Below are positions 9,796 to 19,181 of a stretch of DNA of 64,000 bases, in pieces. The stretch is from Victivallis lenta (GTDB lineage: Bacteria; Verrucomicrobiota; Lentisphaeria; Victivallales; Victivallaceae): NCBI RefSeq assembly GCF_009695545.1, contig NZ_VUNS01000018.1:1-64000 (forward strand), read 5' to 3'. Numbering within the stretch: the stretch's first letter is position 1; each line of letters begins with the position of its first letter. The notes under the pieces were generated by a model. That model had not been told where the DNA came from. It did not search any database and was given only the letters and a program-made list of their open reading frames with translations. The translations under genes and the position numbers were made by a program.

Positions 9796-12333
9796 TTACG
9801 GCTGCCGTTCGAGGAAACGGCGGTAGTTTCTGGCGAGGTCGGTCATGGCCTCCTGATAGAACCGGATCTGGTCGCGGGTGCCGCAGGAGGAGACGGCTCC
9901 GGCCGTGCCTCCGTCTTCGGTCGGATGGGTCAGGTCTCCGATGGTCATGAATCCGTTGACCTGCAGGTCGCTCAGCGGGCTGATGAACACGTCGGCGTTG
10001 CGCAGAATCGACAGCCCCATCGAACCGACGAATTCGCTCATCGACCCCGGCATCAGCCGCAGCGCGATCTGGTAGAACAGCGGGTGGATCATCGAATAGA
10101 GTTCGAGCAGTTCGTAGCTTTCGCTCGACCCCTTCCGCGTATGCCAGAGCCGCTGGTTGAACTCCTTCTGGAAATTCAGAAAACCATCCAGCGGGTTGCT
10201 GCGGTCGATGTATTTCCCGGCCCGGATGAAGACGAGGCTCAGTTCCCGCTCGGCCGGGTTCCCGCTCTTCGGCTCGGAGTCGACCGGGAACAGCATCTTG
10301 CAGTTGCGGAAGAACCGGTGCTGCGCCAGGCCCCAGATCAACATGCCGGCCACCGTCGCCGGGCCCTCCATCAGCGTGACGTATTTGGCGTTCAGCTCGC
10401 GGCGCAGCGCCAGCATCGGCTCGAAGTCGATGAAGAACCGGTTGCGGAACAGCCGGTTTCCGGCATAGAGAATTTCCGGCCGCGCGGCCGGGGAACTGAG
10501 CGCCGGGTAGGCGAGCACGCCGGCGCATCCCCAGCTCTGCTTGAGATCGGCCAGCAGCTCCTGCATCGGCATGCCGTCCACCGGGACGTGATGAAACTGC
10601 ACCCAGAGGTCGGCTTCTCGGAAATCCGGCGTATAGCGCGCGATGACATTCAGCACACCCCAGCCCGGATTCCGGTATTTGCGCAGGTTCGGGCTCGACA
10701 GGCGCCGCCCCCGCATCGCCGCCGGGTCTCTCGGCAGGAGCTCGCAGTGGATGAAGGTTGCGGTCAGCAGGCGCTCGACCAGGTTTTTGAGTTCATGGCG
10801 CGCTCCGTAGCTGTAACCCGGGACCCGCCGGGCCCAGCGGCGCAGCCGTCCGGCCAGAACCCGCCCCTGGTCGCCGCATTCGCTGACCCGCAGCTTGTTG
10901 ATGTTGATGACCATGCGGCGCAGCGCATCCCGGATCTGCTCCGGCGTCAGCAGCGAAAAGTTCTCCCGGCTCGTATCGAAGTGCATCTCGATCCACAGCA
11001 GCTCGCCGGTTTTGTCGTAAAACGCCTCGGCGATGTCCGTGAAGTCGATCTTTTTGCGTCCGAGCCGGAACATCGCCGGCGCGGCCGACCAGTGGAGCTG
11101 GCTGTGGTTGCGGATATAATCGGCCAGATTCCGGATCAGCAGCTGCCGGGCTGTGATGAAGTTGTCCGGCACCGGCTCCTGCTTGTAATAGGTCAGACGG
11201 AAGCACGAAAGCACGAATTTCGAATATTCGTTGCGCAGGAAAATTCCGGTCGCCTTGCGCCAGCCGTTCTCCTCGGCCCGCATTCCGAACTTCTTGAGCA
11301 GCTGCAGGATTTTGATGAAGCCGAAGAGGAAGATCGTACCGAAGCTCCAGCGGTCGACCAGCCGGTGCATTTTCAGCGTGTAGGAGTCGGTCAGCGATCT
11401 GAGCTGGGCGCCGAGCGCCGGTTTCTGCTCCGCCGCCGCATCCGGCATCGCGGGGATGGCGCCGTCCGGTTCCGGGAGCGCCGGTGCGGCGGCATCGTTC
11501 AGGAATTCGGCCACGGCGGCAGCCGTCTCCTCCGGCATCTCCTCCTGCGGAGAATGGCCGCACTCCGGGAAGACGACGAGCTTCGAGTTCACGAGGCAGT
11601 CGTGGAATTTGTCGGCGTCGTCGAGCGGAATGATCCGGTCTTCGGCGCCCCAGATGATCAGCGTCGGCAGCTTCAGCTTCCGCAATTCTGCCTGGAACGC
11701 CGGGACGTTCGGAATGCGGAAGTTCCGTGCGGCGGCGATCACGCTTTCGCGCGCGCCGGGCAGCCGCATCGCTTCGGCGTACTGGCGGATCAGCTCCTGG
11801 CTGATCTTCCCTTCGCGGAAATAGGCCTGGCTCATGACCAGATAGACCATCAGGTCTTCGCTGGCGAAGCGCAGCAGCGGATTCTGCGGGGAGACCAGCG
11901 CAAGCGACGCGATGAATTCCGGCACCTCGGTGAACATCCCGGCCGGATCGATCAGGATGAGCTTGTCGACCCGTTCCGCGATGTCGGCGTAAGAGAGCAG
12001 CAGGCACGAGATCGCTCCTCCCATCGAATGCCCGGCCAGAACCAGATTCTTCAGGTCGAAGCGGCGGATGAATTCCGCCGTGCAGGCGGCCAGGTCGAAA
12101 AGCGTCGTGTGTTCGGGATCGTTCTTCGACGAGTAGCCGAAGCCTTTGACGTCCAGGCGGATATAACGGTAACCATCCGGCAGGAGATCGATGACCGCAT
12201 CCCAGGTGCAGGCGTATTCGGCAAAACCGTGGATCAGCAGAACGGGAGGACCGTCACCGCCGCTGTCATACCACGCGATGCGGTTGATCGTCCCCCGCTC
12301 GTCGGTCAGCTCCACATAACGGCGTTCATCCAT
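9796..12333 (-). CDS. Fusion of an alpha/beta-hydrolase and an HXXXD-type acyltransferase domain
   Basis: 845 residues with two enzymatic halves. Residues 1-280 are an alpha/beta-hydrolase with a full triad: Ser103 in GHSMGG, Asp232 in GAEDRIIP and His260 in ECGHSPQE. After an Ala/Pro-rich linker (about 281-305), residues about 320-845 resemble condensation or chloramphenicol-acetyltransferase-fold acyltransferases, with HHVPVDG at 581-587 matching the HHxxxDG active-site motif. No signal peptide is seen. One half could release an acyl group that the other transfers to an alcohol or amine, but the substrates are unknown. Start ATG 12333 has GGGGA 8 bases upstream. It lies 80 bp downstream of ppdK. 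Confidence 0.72.
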   Translation of the reverse strand: MDERRYVELTDERGTINRIAWYDSGGDGPPVLLIHGFAEYACTWDAVIDLLPDGYRYIRLDVKGFGYSSKNDPEHTTLFDLAACTAEFIRRFDLKNLVLAGHSMGGAISCLLLSYADIAERVDKLILIDPAGMFTEVPEFIASLALVSPQNPLLRFASEDLMVYLVMSQAYFREGKISQELIRQYAEAMRLPGARESVIAAARNFRIPNVPAFQAELRKLKLPTLIIWGAEDRIIPLDDADKFHDCLVNSKLVVFPECGHSPQEEMPEETAAAVAEFLNDAAAPALPEPDGAIPAMPDAAAEQKPALGAQLRSLTDSYTLKMHRLVDRWSFGTIFLFGFIKILQLLKKFGMRAEENGWRKATGIFLRNEYSKFVLSCFRLTYYKQEPVPDNFITARQLLIRNLADYIRNHSQLHWSAAPAMFRLGRKKIDFTDIAEAFYDKTGELLWIEMHFDTSRENFSLLTPEQIRDALRRMVININKLRVSECGDQGRVLAGRLRRWARRVPGYSYGARHELKNLVERLLTATFIHCELLPRDPAAMRGRRLSSPNLRKYRNPGWGVLNVIARYTPDFREADLWVQFHHVPVDGMPMQELLADLKQSWGCAGVLAYPALSSPAARPEILYAGNRLFRNRFFIDFEPMLALRRELNAKYVTLMEGPATVAGMLIWGLAQHRFFRNCKMLFPVDSEPKSGNPAERELSLVFIRAGKYIDRSNPLDGFLNFQKEFNQRLWHTRKGSSESYELLELYSMIHPLFYQIALRLMPGSMSEFVGSMGLSILRNADVFISPLSDLQVNGFMTIGDLTHPTEDGGTAGAVSSCGTRDQIRFYQEAMTDLARNYRRFLERQP

Positions 12334-12413
12334 GCAGCAATCCCCGTATTCTGGCGGCGGCGGAAAACCGGGGCCATCTCTCCCGGCCTCCGCCGCAGGT
12401 GTTCAGGCAAGCG

Positions 12414-15134
12414 TTATCTGCCGTCGACGATCGCGGCCTGCGCCGCGGCCAGGCGGGCGATCGGAACCCGGAACGGGCTGCACGAGACGTAATTGAGTCC
12501 GATCCGGTCGCAGAACGCGACCGACTTCGCCTCGCCGCCCTGTTCGCCGCAGATGCCGATTTTGAGCTCCGGTTTCGTGCGGCGGCCGTTTTCAACCGCA
12601 TACTCGATGAGCTTGCCGACGCCGGACTGGTCGATGGTCTGGAACGGGTCCGCCGCAAGCAGCTTCTTGTCGAGGTAATCCCCGAGGAATCCGCCGATGT
12701 CGTCGCGGCTGAAGCCGAAAGTCATCTGGGTCAGGTCGTTTGTTCCGAAGCTGAAGAAATCGGCTTCGGCGGCCATCTCGTCCGCCAGCAGACAGGCGCG
12801 CGGAATCTCGATCATCGTGCCGACTTTGTAGGCGACGGAGTCGAGACCGAATTTTTTCGCGACCTGCTCCGCCACCCGGGCGAGGATCTTCTTCTGGAAA
12901 CGGAGCTCGGAGGAGTCGCAGGTCACCGGAATCATGATTTCGGGCTTGCACGCTTCCCCCTCCCGCTCAAGCTCGCAGGCGGCCTCGAGAATCGCGCGCA
13001 TCTGCATCTCGGAGACCTCCGGATAGGTCACGCCGAGGCGGACGCCGCGGTGTCCCATCATCGGATTCACCTCATGCAGGTTTTCGGCCCGCTTGGCGAT
13101 CTCTTCGACCGTGATGCCGAGCGATGCGGCCAGTTCGGCCCGCGCCTCGGGAGCATTCGGCACGAATTCGTGCAGCGGCGGGTCGAGCAGACGGAAGGTG
13201 ACCGGCAGCCCGCCCATCGCCTTGAGCGTGTTTTTGATGTCGCTCTTCACGAAAACGAAGAGCTCGTCCAGCGCCTTCACCCGCTCTTCGCGGGTGTGCG
13301 ACAGAATCATTTTGCGCAGCGCAAAGAGCGGCTTTTCACTGTTTTTGCCGTAGAACATGTGTTCGGTGCGGAAGAGGCCGATGCCCTCCGCGCCGAAACT
13401 GCGCGCGATCTGCGCGTCGTCCGGCGTGTCGGCGTTGGCGCGGACACCGAGCCGGCGGTACTTGTCCACCAGCGCCATAAAGTGTTTCAACTGCGGATTC
13501 TCGCTCGAGTCGATCGTCGCCAGCCGTCCTTCGTAGACATATCCGCGCGTGCCGTTCAGGCTGATCGCATCGGCCGAGGTGTAGGTTTTCCCGCCGACCT
13601 TCAGCGTTCCCTTCGCCTCGTCGATCACAAGCGAACCCGCGCCGACGATGCAGCATTTGCCCCAGCCGCGGCAGACCAGAGCCGCGTGGCTGGTCATGCC
13701 GCCGCGCGCGGTCAGGATGCCGGTCGCGGCGCGCATGCCTTCGACATCCTCCGGATTCGTCTCTTCGCGGACCATGACCACCGCTTCGCCCTTCGCGGCG
13801 GCGGCGACCGCCTCGGCGCTTGAGAAGACGATGCGTCCGACCGCCCCGCCCGGACCGGCCGGCAGCCCCTTTGCGATGAGCGCCGCACATTTTTCGGCCT
13901 TCGGGTCGAGGATCGGGTGCAGCAGCTCGTCGAGCTGTGCCGGGGAAACGCGCAGCACGGCGGTCTTCTCGTCGATCATCTTTTCGTCGAGCATGTCCAT
14001 CGCCATGTTGAGGGCGGCCGTTCCGGTCCGCTTGCCGACGCGGCACTGTAGCATGTAGAGGACGCCTTCCTGAATCGTGAACTCGATGTCGAGCATGTCG
14101 CGGTAGTGCGCTTCGAGCTTGTTGCGGATGTCGAACAGCTGCTTGTAGAGCGCCGGATAGAGCTCTTCGAGCGACTTCAGGTGCTTGTTCTGTTCGTTGC
14201 AGGTGTCGGCGTTCAGCGGATTCGGGGTGCGGGTGCCGGCGACGACGTCCTCGCCCTGCGCATTGACGAGCCACTCGCCGTAGAACTTGTTCTCTCCGGT
14301 GGCCGGGTTGCGCGTGAAGGCAACGCCGGTGGCGGAAGTGTCGCCCATGTTGCCGAACACCATGCTCTGCACATTGACCGCGGTGCCCCATTCGTCCGGA
14401 ATCCCCTCGATGCGGCGGTAGGAGACGGCCTTTTTGCCGTTCCAGCTCTTGAGCACGGCGCAGATGCCGCCCCGGAGCTGCTGCATCGGGTCGTCCGGGA
14501 ACTCCTTGCCGAGCGTCTCCCTGACCTTCCGTTTGAAGGCCTCGCAGAGCTGTTTCAGGTCTTCGACGGTCAGGTCGGTATCGCTGGCGTACCCTTTGGA
14601 CTCCTTCAGGCGGTCAAGCATTTCATCGAGCTGCTTGCGGATCGCCTTGCCCTCTTCGGGCTCGATCCCTTCGGCTTTCTCCATGACTACGTCGGAATAC
14701 ATCATGATCAGCCGGCGGTAGGCGTCATAGACGAACCGTTCGTTGCCGGTTTTGGCGATGAGCCCGGGGATCGTCGAGGTGGCCAGGCCCACATTCAGCA
14801 CGGTCTCCATCATGCCCGGCATCGAGCTGCGGGCGCCGGAGCGGCAGGAGACCAGCAGCGGATTGGCGGGGTCGCCGAATTTCATGCCCATGACCTGCTC
14901 GACCTTGCGCAGCGCGGCTTCGACCTGCCTGTCGAGTCCTTCCGGAAGGCGGCTGCCTTCCTTGAAATAATCGACGCAGCATTCGGTCGTGATCGTGAAG
15001 CCCGGCGGCACCGGCAGGCCGAGCGAAGCCATTTCCGCAAGGTTCGCGCCCTTGCCGCCGAGCAGATCCTTCATCGAACCGGAGCCTTCGGAGTCGCCGC
15101 CGCCGAAGGAGTACACATACTTCTTGTCCACCAT
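12414..15134 (-). CDS. ppdK: Pyruvate, phosphate dikinase
   Basis: 906 residues, the usual length. It interconverts pyruvate + ATP + phosphate and phosphoenolpyruvate + AMP + pyrophosphate. Visible marks are the N-terminal ATP-grasp start GGKGANLAEMASLGLPVPPG, the phospho-histidine motif GGMTSHAAL in the swivelling middle domain, and the C-terminal PEP-binding TIM barrel with FFSFGTNDLTQM. The enzyme is cytosolic. The window also encodes a pyruvate kinase, so both routes at the PEP/pyruvate node are present. AGGAAGG precedes the start. Confidence 0.96.
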   Translation of the reverse strand: MVDKKYVYSFGGGDSEGSGSMKDLLGGKGANLAEMASLGLPVPPGFTITTECCVDYFKEGSRLPEGLDRQVEAALRKVEQVMGMKFGDPANPLLVSCRSGARSSMPGMMETVLNVGLATSTIPGLIAKTGNERFVYDAYRRLIMMYSDVVMEKAEGIEPEEGKAIRKQLDEMLDRLKESKGYASDTDLTVEDLKQLCEAFKRKVRETLGKEFPDDPMQQLRGGICAVLKSWNGKKAVSYRRIEGIPDEWGTAVNVQSMVFGNMGDTSATGVAFTRNPATGENKFYGEWLVNAQGEDVVAGTRTPNPLNADTCNEQNKHLKSLEELYPALYKQLFDIRNKLEAHYRDMLDIEFTIQEGVLYMLQCRVGKRTGTAALNMAMDMLDEKMIDEKTAVLRVSPAQLDELLHPILDPKAEKCAALIAKGLPAGPGGAVGRIVFSSAEAVAAAAKGEAVVMVREETNPEDVEGMRAATGILTARGGMTSHAALVCRGWGKCCIVGAGSLVIDEAKGTLKVGGKTYTSADAISLNGTRGYVYEGRLATIDSSENPQLKHFMALVDKYRRLGVRANADTPDDAQIARSFGAEGIGLFRTEHMFYGKNSEKPLFALRKMILSHTREERVKALDELFVFVKSDIKNTLKAMGGLPVTFRLLDPPLHEFVPNAPEARAELAASLGITVEEIAKRAENLHEVNPMMGHRGVRLGVTYPEVSEMQMRAILEAACELEREGEACKPEIMIPVTCDSSELRFQKKILARVAEQVAKKFGLDSVAYKVGTMIEIPRACLLADEMAAEADFFSFGTNDLTQMTFGFSRDDIGGFLGDYLDKKLLAADPFQTIDQSGVGKLIEYAVENGRRTKPELKIGICGEQGGEAKSVAFCDRIGLNYVSCSPFRVPIARLAAAQAAIVDGR

Positions 15135-15216
15135 ACCCTGTTACCTTCCTCTGTTCCTTGGATAATTGCCTGTCCGCTGCCCGGATTGTCGTTTCCGGCG
15201 TTCCGATGGACCCGCC

Positions 15217-15624
15217 TCAGTAAAATTTGTCGATCACCTCGAGAATCCGCCGTTTCTGCGGATTTTTTTCGAGCCCGAGGAACATGAACGAGCCGCGGAC
15301 CTCGACCGGGAACGGGATTCCCTGAATGTAGGTCCGTCCTTCGTCGCCGATCTTCTCGACCCGTTTCTCCTGGACGCTCGAACTGCGGTCGTATTTGTAG
15401 ACGCCGATTTCGTTGCCGTCGATCATGATGGCGCAGCCGCTCGTGGCGCGGAACGGATCGCCCGGCAGCGGACGTGTGCCGTCGACCTTCACGCCGTCGC
15501 GTTCGAGATAGGCCGCGAAATCCTCCGGCCTCAGATAGTTGTTGTCATAGGAGGCGCAGCCGGAGAGCACCGCCGCGGCGGCCAGAACCGGCACGGCGAA
15601 CATGAGCCATTTTGTCCACTTCAT
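15217..15624 (-). CDS. Small putative lipoprotein
   Basis: 135 residues from ATG 15624. This start has AGGAAAC upstream and gives a clean lipoprotein signal MKWTKWLMF...AAVLSGC with the lipobox Cys at about residue 22. The mature part is short and matches no family I recognise. It lies between hydE and ppdK on the same strand. A longer reading frame upstream has no signal peptide and is not preferred. Confidence 0.72.
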   Translation of the reverse strand: MKWTKWLMFAVPVLAAAAVLSGCASYDNNYLRPEDFAAYLERDGVKVDGTRPLPGDPFRATSGCAIMIDGNEIGVYKYDRSSSVQEKRVEKIGDEGRTYIQGIPFPVEVRGSFMFLGLEKNPQKRRILEVIDKFY

Positions 15625-15713
15625 TTTCTGTTTCCTGTCTTGCATGTTTTTCGGCACAACACCATAATCTAATCTGTCAAGCGGCGGAATACAAGTAGCC
15701 GGGGACAAGATTT

Positions 15714-16820
15714 TCATTCGCCCGCTCCCCTGCCGGCGCGGGCCGCGAAATGCGGCGAATCCCCCCATTCGCCATAGGCGATCGATTCTCCGATGGCGGC
15801 CACCGCCCGTTCGAGCTTTTCGCGCGCCGTGCCGGCGTTTTCGTCGGTTCCGGGTTTGTTTTCATAAAGCAGATACCCCTTGCGGTAGGCGAGGTCGCCG
15901 ATATTCGGCATGATGACGTTCGCGCCCGCAAGGAGCCCGAGTTCGCGTCCGTTCGGCGCGAGCGCCTGCAGCGCGGTCGTGCTCGCGATGTTCACATTGC
16001 GGAGATGGAGCCGGGTTACCGCAATCATTTTGAGCCCGAGTTCAAGCTGGCGGCCCGCGTCGCTGCCGGCGTCGGGGAACTGCCGCCCGAGCGGCGTGTC
16101 GTGGTGAACGATATACGGCCCCATTCCGATCATGTCCACATCGAGCGACTTGAAAAATTCGAGGTCGTGCACGAGATTCGCCGTCGTCTGCCCCGGCAGC
16201 CCGACCATGACGCCGGTTCCGACCTGGTAGCCGGTTTTCCGCAGCAGGTGCAGCGATTCGACGCGCGCGGCGTAGCTGTGGTCGGCCGGGTGCAGTCTCG
16301 CGTAAAGCGCCGGGTCCGAACTTTCGATGCGGAGCAGATAGCGGTGTGCTCCCGCATCGAACCAGCGGCGGAACGTTTCTTCGGATTGTTCGCCGAGCGA
16401 CAGCGTGATGCCGAGCCGGCCGCCGTCGAGCTTCTTGATTTCGCGCACGGCGTTTTCGATGAAATCGACCCAGCCCGGATCGCTCCTCTCCCCGGCCTGC
16501 AGCACGACCGAACCGTAGCGGAACTCGGCCGCGTGCCGCGCCGCCGCCACGATCTCTTCGAGGGACATCGTGAAGCGGGCGACCTTTCGGTTCCCGCCGC
16601 GGATGCCGCAGTAGAAGCAGTTTTTGCCGCAGACGTTCGATACCTCGATGAGCCCGCGCAGCCGGACCTTGCTGTCGATGTACCTGAGCTTGACCTGATA
16701 AGCGGCCCGGTAAAGCGCTTCGAGGTCGCCGGGCTCCTTGAGTTCGAGCAGGAACGCAAGCCTGGCCGGATCGAGCGTTTCACCGGCGACGGCCGCCGCC
16801 AGAATATCTTTGAGAATCAT
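15714..16820 (-). CDS. hydE: [FeFe]-hydrogenase maturation radical SAM protein HydE
   Basis: 368 residues. The radical SAM cluster motif CGKNCFYC follows RGLIEVSNV, which is the HydE form (compare RGIIEFSN in known HydE). LSLGEQSEETFRRW, the GVMVGLPGQT block and the GANVIMPN segment also match HydE rather than biotin synthase. HydE makes part of the organic ligand set of the H-cluster of [FeFe] hydrogenases and acts in the cytosol. Neither hydF, hydG nor a hydrogenase is in this window, so they must lie elsewhere or the protein has another role. GGAAGG precedes ATG 16820. Confidence 0.88.
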   Translation of the reverse strand: MILKDILAAAVAGETLDPARLAFLLELKEPGDLEALYRAAYQVKLRYIDSKVRLRGLIEVSNVCGKNCFYCGIRGGNRKVARFTMSLEEIVAAARHAAEFRYGSVVLQAGERSDPGWVDFIENAVREIKKLDGGRLGITLSLGEQSEETFRRWFDAGAHRYLLRIESSDPALYARLHPADHSYAARVESLHLLRKTGYQVGTGVMVGLPGQTTANLVHDLEFFKSLDVDMIGMGPYIVHHDTPLGRQFPDAGSDAGRQLELGLKMIAVTRLHLRNVNIASTTALQALAPNGRELGLLAGANVIMPNIGDLAYRKGYLLYENKPGTDENAGTAREKLERAVAAIGESIAYGEWGDSPHFAARAGRGAGE

Positions 16821-16939
16821 GATGCAACCTTCCGTGTTCTCCTCTTCCTGTGGGTCGGGTTAATGTAGCATCCGGCGCGAAAATATGCAACCGGATGTGT
16901 TTTTTCTTGAAAATCTTTGTTTTTCTTCCCGAAATGGAT

Positions 16940-16967
16940 TTGCATTTCCTGAAAAAGATGATATTTT
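16940..16967 (+). promoter_or_regulatory. Candidate promoter of the tRNA-Asp pair
   Basis: TTGCAT (16940-16945), 16 bp, TATTTT (16962-16967), about 30 bp before the first tRNA gene. Confidence 0.45.
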
Positions 16968-16996
16968 TAAAAACGTTGTCGATGTTCGACGGATAC

Positions 16997-17073
16997 GGGG
17001 GAGTAGCTCAATTGGTTAGAGTACCACCCTGTCACGGTGGATGTTGCGGGTTCGAGCCCCGTCTCTCTCGCCA
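16997..17073 (+). tRNA. tRNA-Asp (GTC), copy 1
   Basis: A complete cloverleaf of 77 nt with encoded CCA. The acceptor GGGGGAG pairs with CTCTCTC (two G-U pairs), the anticodon loop CTGTCAC gives GTC, and the T-loop is GGTTCGAGCCC. It is identical to the second copy downstream. Confidence 0.95.
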
Positions 17074-17125
17074 CTTTTTCAGTGGCCGAAGTATCCGCAG
17101 AATCATGACGACGCCGCAGTTATGC

Positions 17126-17202
17126 GGGGGAGTAGCTCAATTGGTTAGAGTACCACCCTGTCACGGTGGATGTTGCGGGTTCGAGCCCCGTCTCTCTCGC
17201 CA
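17126..17202 (+). tRNA. tRNA-Asp (GTC), copy 2
   Basis: Same 77-nt sequence as the first copy, including the encoded CCA, 52 nt downstream on the same strand. The two are probably processed from one transcript. The spacer sequences differ, so this is a tandem duplication of the gene only. Confidence 0.95.
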
Positions 17203-17282
17203 CTTTTTTTGCCTTTTTCCGGATTTTCCCTTCGGCGGCGCGTCCGGTATGGAGTTCAGAAGGGAAATATTCCGTTTCCCGG

Positions 17283-17328
17283 GGCGTGATGCAATCCCCG
17301 CCGTTAGTTGCGGGGTCGCGCCTTTTTT
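17283..17328 (+). terminator. Terminator after the tRNA-Asp pair
   Basis: An inner stem CCCCGC/GCGGGG (17296-17301 with 17310-17315) and an outer GGCG/CGCC pairing (17283-17286 with 17319-17322) are followed by six T. It lies between the tRNAs and the convergent miaA gene. Confidence 0.55.
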
Positions 17329-17351
17329 CCGGGAGACTGAACAGGGGGCCG

Positions 17352-18212
17352 TTATTTCCTGCCGTAATTGATGTCGCAGAGGCGAAGGGCCGGCGGCGGC
17401 AGCGGCTCATCCTTTAGGAATTGCTCGAGAAGTCCGCACGGGTCGGGCTCCCTGCCCGCCTTCAGCCAGTAGATGTCGTGCCCTTCGCGTTCGAGTTTGC
17501 GGAAGAAGATATCCTGCCGCTTGGCGAACTGGCGGATGCGGCAAAGCAGCGTGTTCCGCATTTCGAGGAGCGTGCATTCGCCTTTCAGGTAGCGGGCGGC
17601 TTCGCGGTATTCGAGCCCGAAGAATTCGAGCTGCTCCCAGGTGACTCCGTTGACCTCATGCAGCTTTCGGACCTCGTCGACCAGTCCGTCGGTCAGGCGG
17701 CTGTCGAGCCGCGCCTCGATCCGGGCGTGGACTTCGCCGCGCGGATAATAGACGCCGAGGATCAGTGCGTCAAGCTCGAAGGGCGGCTCGAACGACTGCT
17801 CGTGGTCCGGATTCTGACGCACCCGTTCGACTCCCTTTTTACGCGGAGGCAGCGCTCCGCCCGGCAGGCGGTAACCGTCGAGCAGCGCCGCGAGGTAGAG
17901 CGCGGTGCCGCCGCAGAGGATCGGGATTCTGCCGCGCGCCGCGATCTCCCGGATGGCCCGGTAGGCGTCGCGGACGAAACGCGCGAGATGATAGACTTCG
18001 CTCTGCGGGTCGGCGATGTCGATCAGGTGATGCGGCACGAGGCCGTATTCGTCGAGGTCCTTGCCGGTTCCGATATCCATGCCGCGGTAGACCTGCCGCG
18101 AATCGACGCTGACGATTTCGGCCGGATAGAGCCGGGCCAGCTTTACCGCCAGCGCGGTTTTTCCGGTGGCCGTCGGCCCGGTGATGACGACTGTTTTGAT
18201 TTTTTCAGACAT
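17352..18212 (-). CDS. miaA: tRNA dimethylallyltransferase
   Basis: 286 residues from ATG 18212. MiaA adds a dimethylallyl group to A37 of tRNAs that read codons starting with U. The P-loop GPTATGKT, the VDSRQVYRGMDIGTGK segment with the catalytic Asp, and HHLIDIADP are all present. An upstream TTG (18224) would add four residues; ATG 18212 with AAGG in front is preferred. The gene is divergent from lpxC. Confidence 0.95.
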   Translation of the reverse strand: MSEKIKTVVITGPTATGKTALAVKLARLYPAEIVSVDSRQVYRGMDIGTGKDLDEYGLVPHHLIDIADPQSEVYHLARFVRDAYRAIREIAARGRIPILCGGTALYLAALLDGYRLPGGALPPRKKGVERVRQNPDHEQSFEPPFELDALILGVYYPRGEVHARIEARLDSRLTDGLVDEVRKLHEVNGVTWEQLEFFGLEYREAARYLKGECTLLEMRNTLLCRIRQFAKRQDIFFRKLEREGHDIYWLKAGREPDPCGLLEQFLKDEPLPPPALRLCDINYGRK

Positions 18213-18230
18213 AAAACCTTGCAAAAAAAC

Positions 18231-18259
18231 TGTACAAATTCAATTTTACGTACTATATT
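18231..18259 (+). promoter_or_regulatory. Candidate promoter of the lpxC operon
   Basis: TGTACA (18231-18236), 17 bp, TATATT (18254-18259) in the AT-rich gap between divergent miaA and lpxC. The -35 box is weak. Confidence 0.4.
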
Positions 18260-18304
18260 ATGGCGCGTGAAGTTTAAAATTCAATCTTGAAAGCGGATTA
18301 TTCG

Positions 18305-19156
18305 ATGGAAAAACAGCAGACAGTCGTCAACTCAGCCGTTTATTCAGGAATCGCACTGCATTCCGGCGCCCGTTCGGCGGTCCGCGTCCAGCCGGCGCCC
18401 GAAAATACCGGTATCGTCTTCCGCCGCGTCGATCTGCCCGGCAGGCCGGAGGTGAGGGCGCTCGCTTCGAACGTGGTCGACGTCCGGCGCGGCACCACGA
18501 TCGCCAGCGGCAATGCCGTGGTGTTCACCGTTGAGCATATCATGTCGGCGCTGAATGCGTTCCATATCGACAACTGCATCGTCGAGATGGACGGCATGGA
18601 GCCGCCGATCGGCGACGGCAGCTCGCTGCCCTACTGCCGGATGCTGCGCGAGGCGGGTGTTCAGGTGCAGGAGGCCGAGGCGAAAGTGTTCACTCCGGCT
18701 TCTCCGCTTTATGTCGAAGGCGGCCACACCCGGCTGGTGATCGTGCCGGGGCCGGAGCTGCGCATCGCCTGTACGACGAGCTTTCCCGGCTGTCCGATCG
18801 ATCCGCAGTTCTATGAGTTCACCGCAACGACGCCGGATGCCTACGAAACCGAAATCGCCGGAGGGCGCACTTTTGTCGACTTCGGCGACCTCCAGCAGCT
18901 GCTGGCCATGGGGCTGGTGAAGGGCGGCAGCCTCGACGCGGCCGCGATCATCCACGACGGCGCGATCATCTGCAAGGAGGCGCTGCGTTACCCGAACGAG
19001 ATCGTCCGCCACAAGATTCTCGATATCGTCGGAGACGTTTACCTCTCCGGCTGCCGGATTACCGGCACGATCATCGCAATCAAGCCGGGGCATCCGAAAA
19101 ACGTCGAGCTTGCCGGGATGCTGCAGAAAGAGATCATGGCTGCAAACAATGCTTAA
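18305..19156 (+). CDS. lpxC: UDP-3-O-acyl-N-acetylglucosamine deacetylase
   Basis: 283 residues. LpxC is the zinc enzyme that commits UDP-acyl-GlcNAc to lipid A synthesis. The metal-site elements VEHIMSALNAFHIDN, RHKILDIVGDVYLSG and KPGHPKN line up with the zinc-binding and catalytic positions of the family. ATG 18305 is preferred to an upstream TTG at 18287 that lacks a Shine-Dalgarno site. The next gene is a FabZ-type dehydratase, the same order seen in many Gram-negatives, where LpxC and FabZ compete for hydroxyacyl pools. Confidence 0.95.
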   Translation: MEKQQTVVNSAVYSGIALHSGARSAVRVQPAPENTGIVFRRVDLPGRPEVRALASNVVDVRRGTTIASGNAVVFTVEHIMSALNAFHIDNCIVEMDGMEPPIGDGSSLPYCRMLREAGVQVQEAEAKVFTPASPLYVEGGHTRLVIVPGPELRIACTTSFPGCPIDPQFYEFTATTPDAYETEIAGGRTFVDFGDLQQLLAMGLVKGGSLDAAAIIHDGAIICKEALRYPNEIVRHKILDIVGDVYLSGCRITGTIIAIKPGHPKNVELAGMLQKEIMAANNA

Positions 19157-19181
19157 CGAATAAGGGAACAAGGGAAAGATA

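Noticed and set aside
9790-12492. A 900-codon open frame on the plus strand
   Set aside because: It is the antisense shadow of the hydrolase-acyltransferase gene. The high GC content leaves many long frames opposite real genes; the protein has no recognisable domain.
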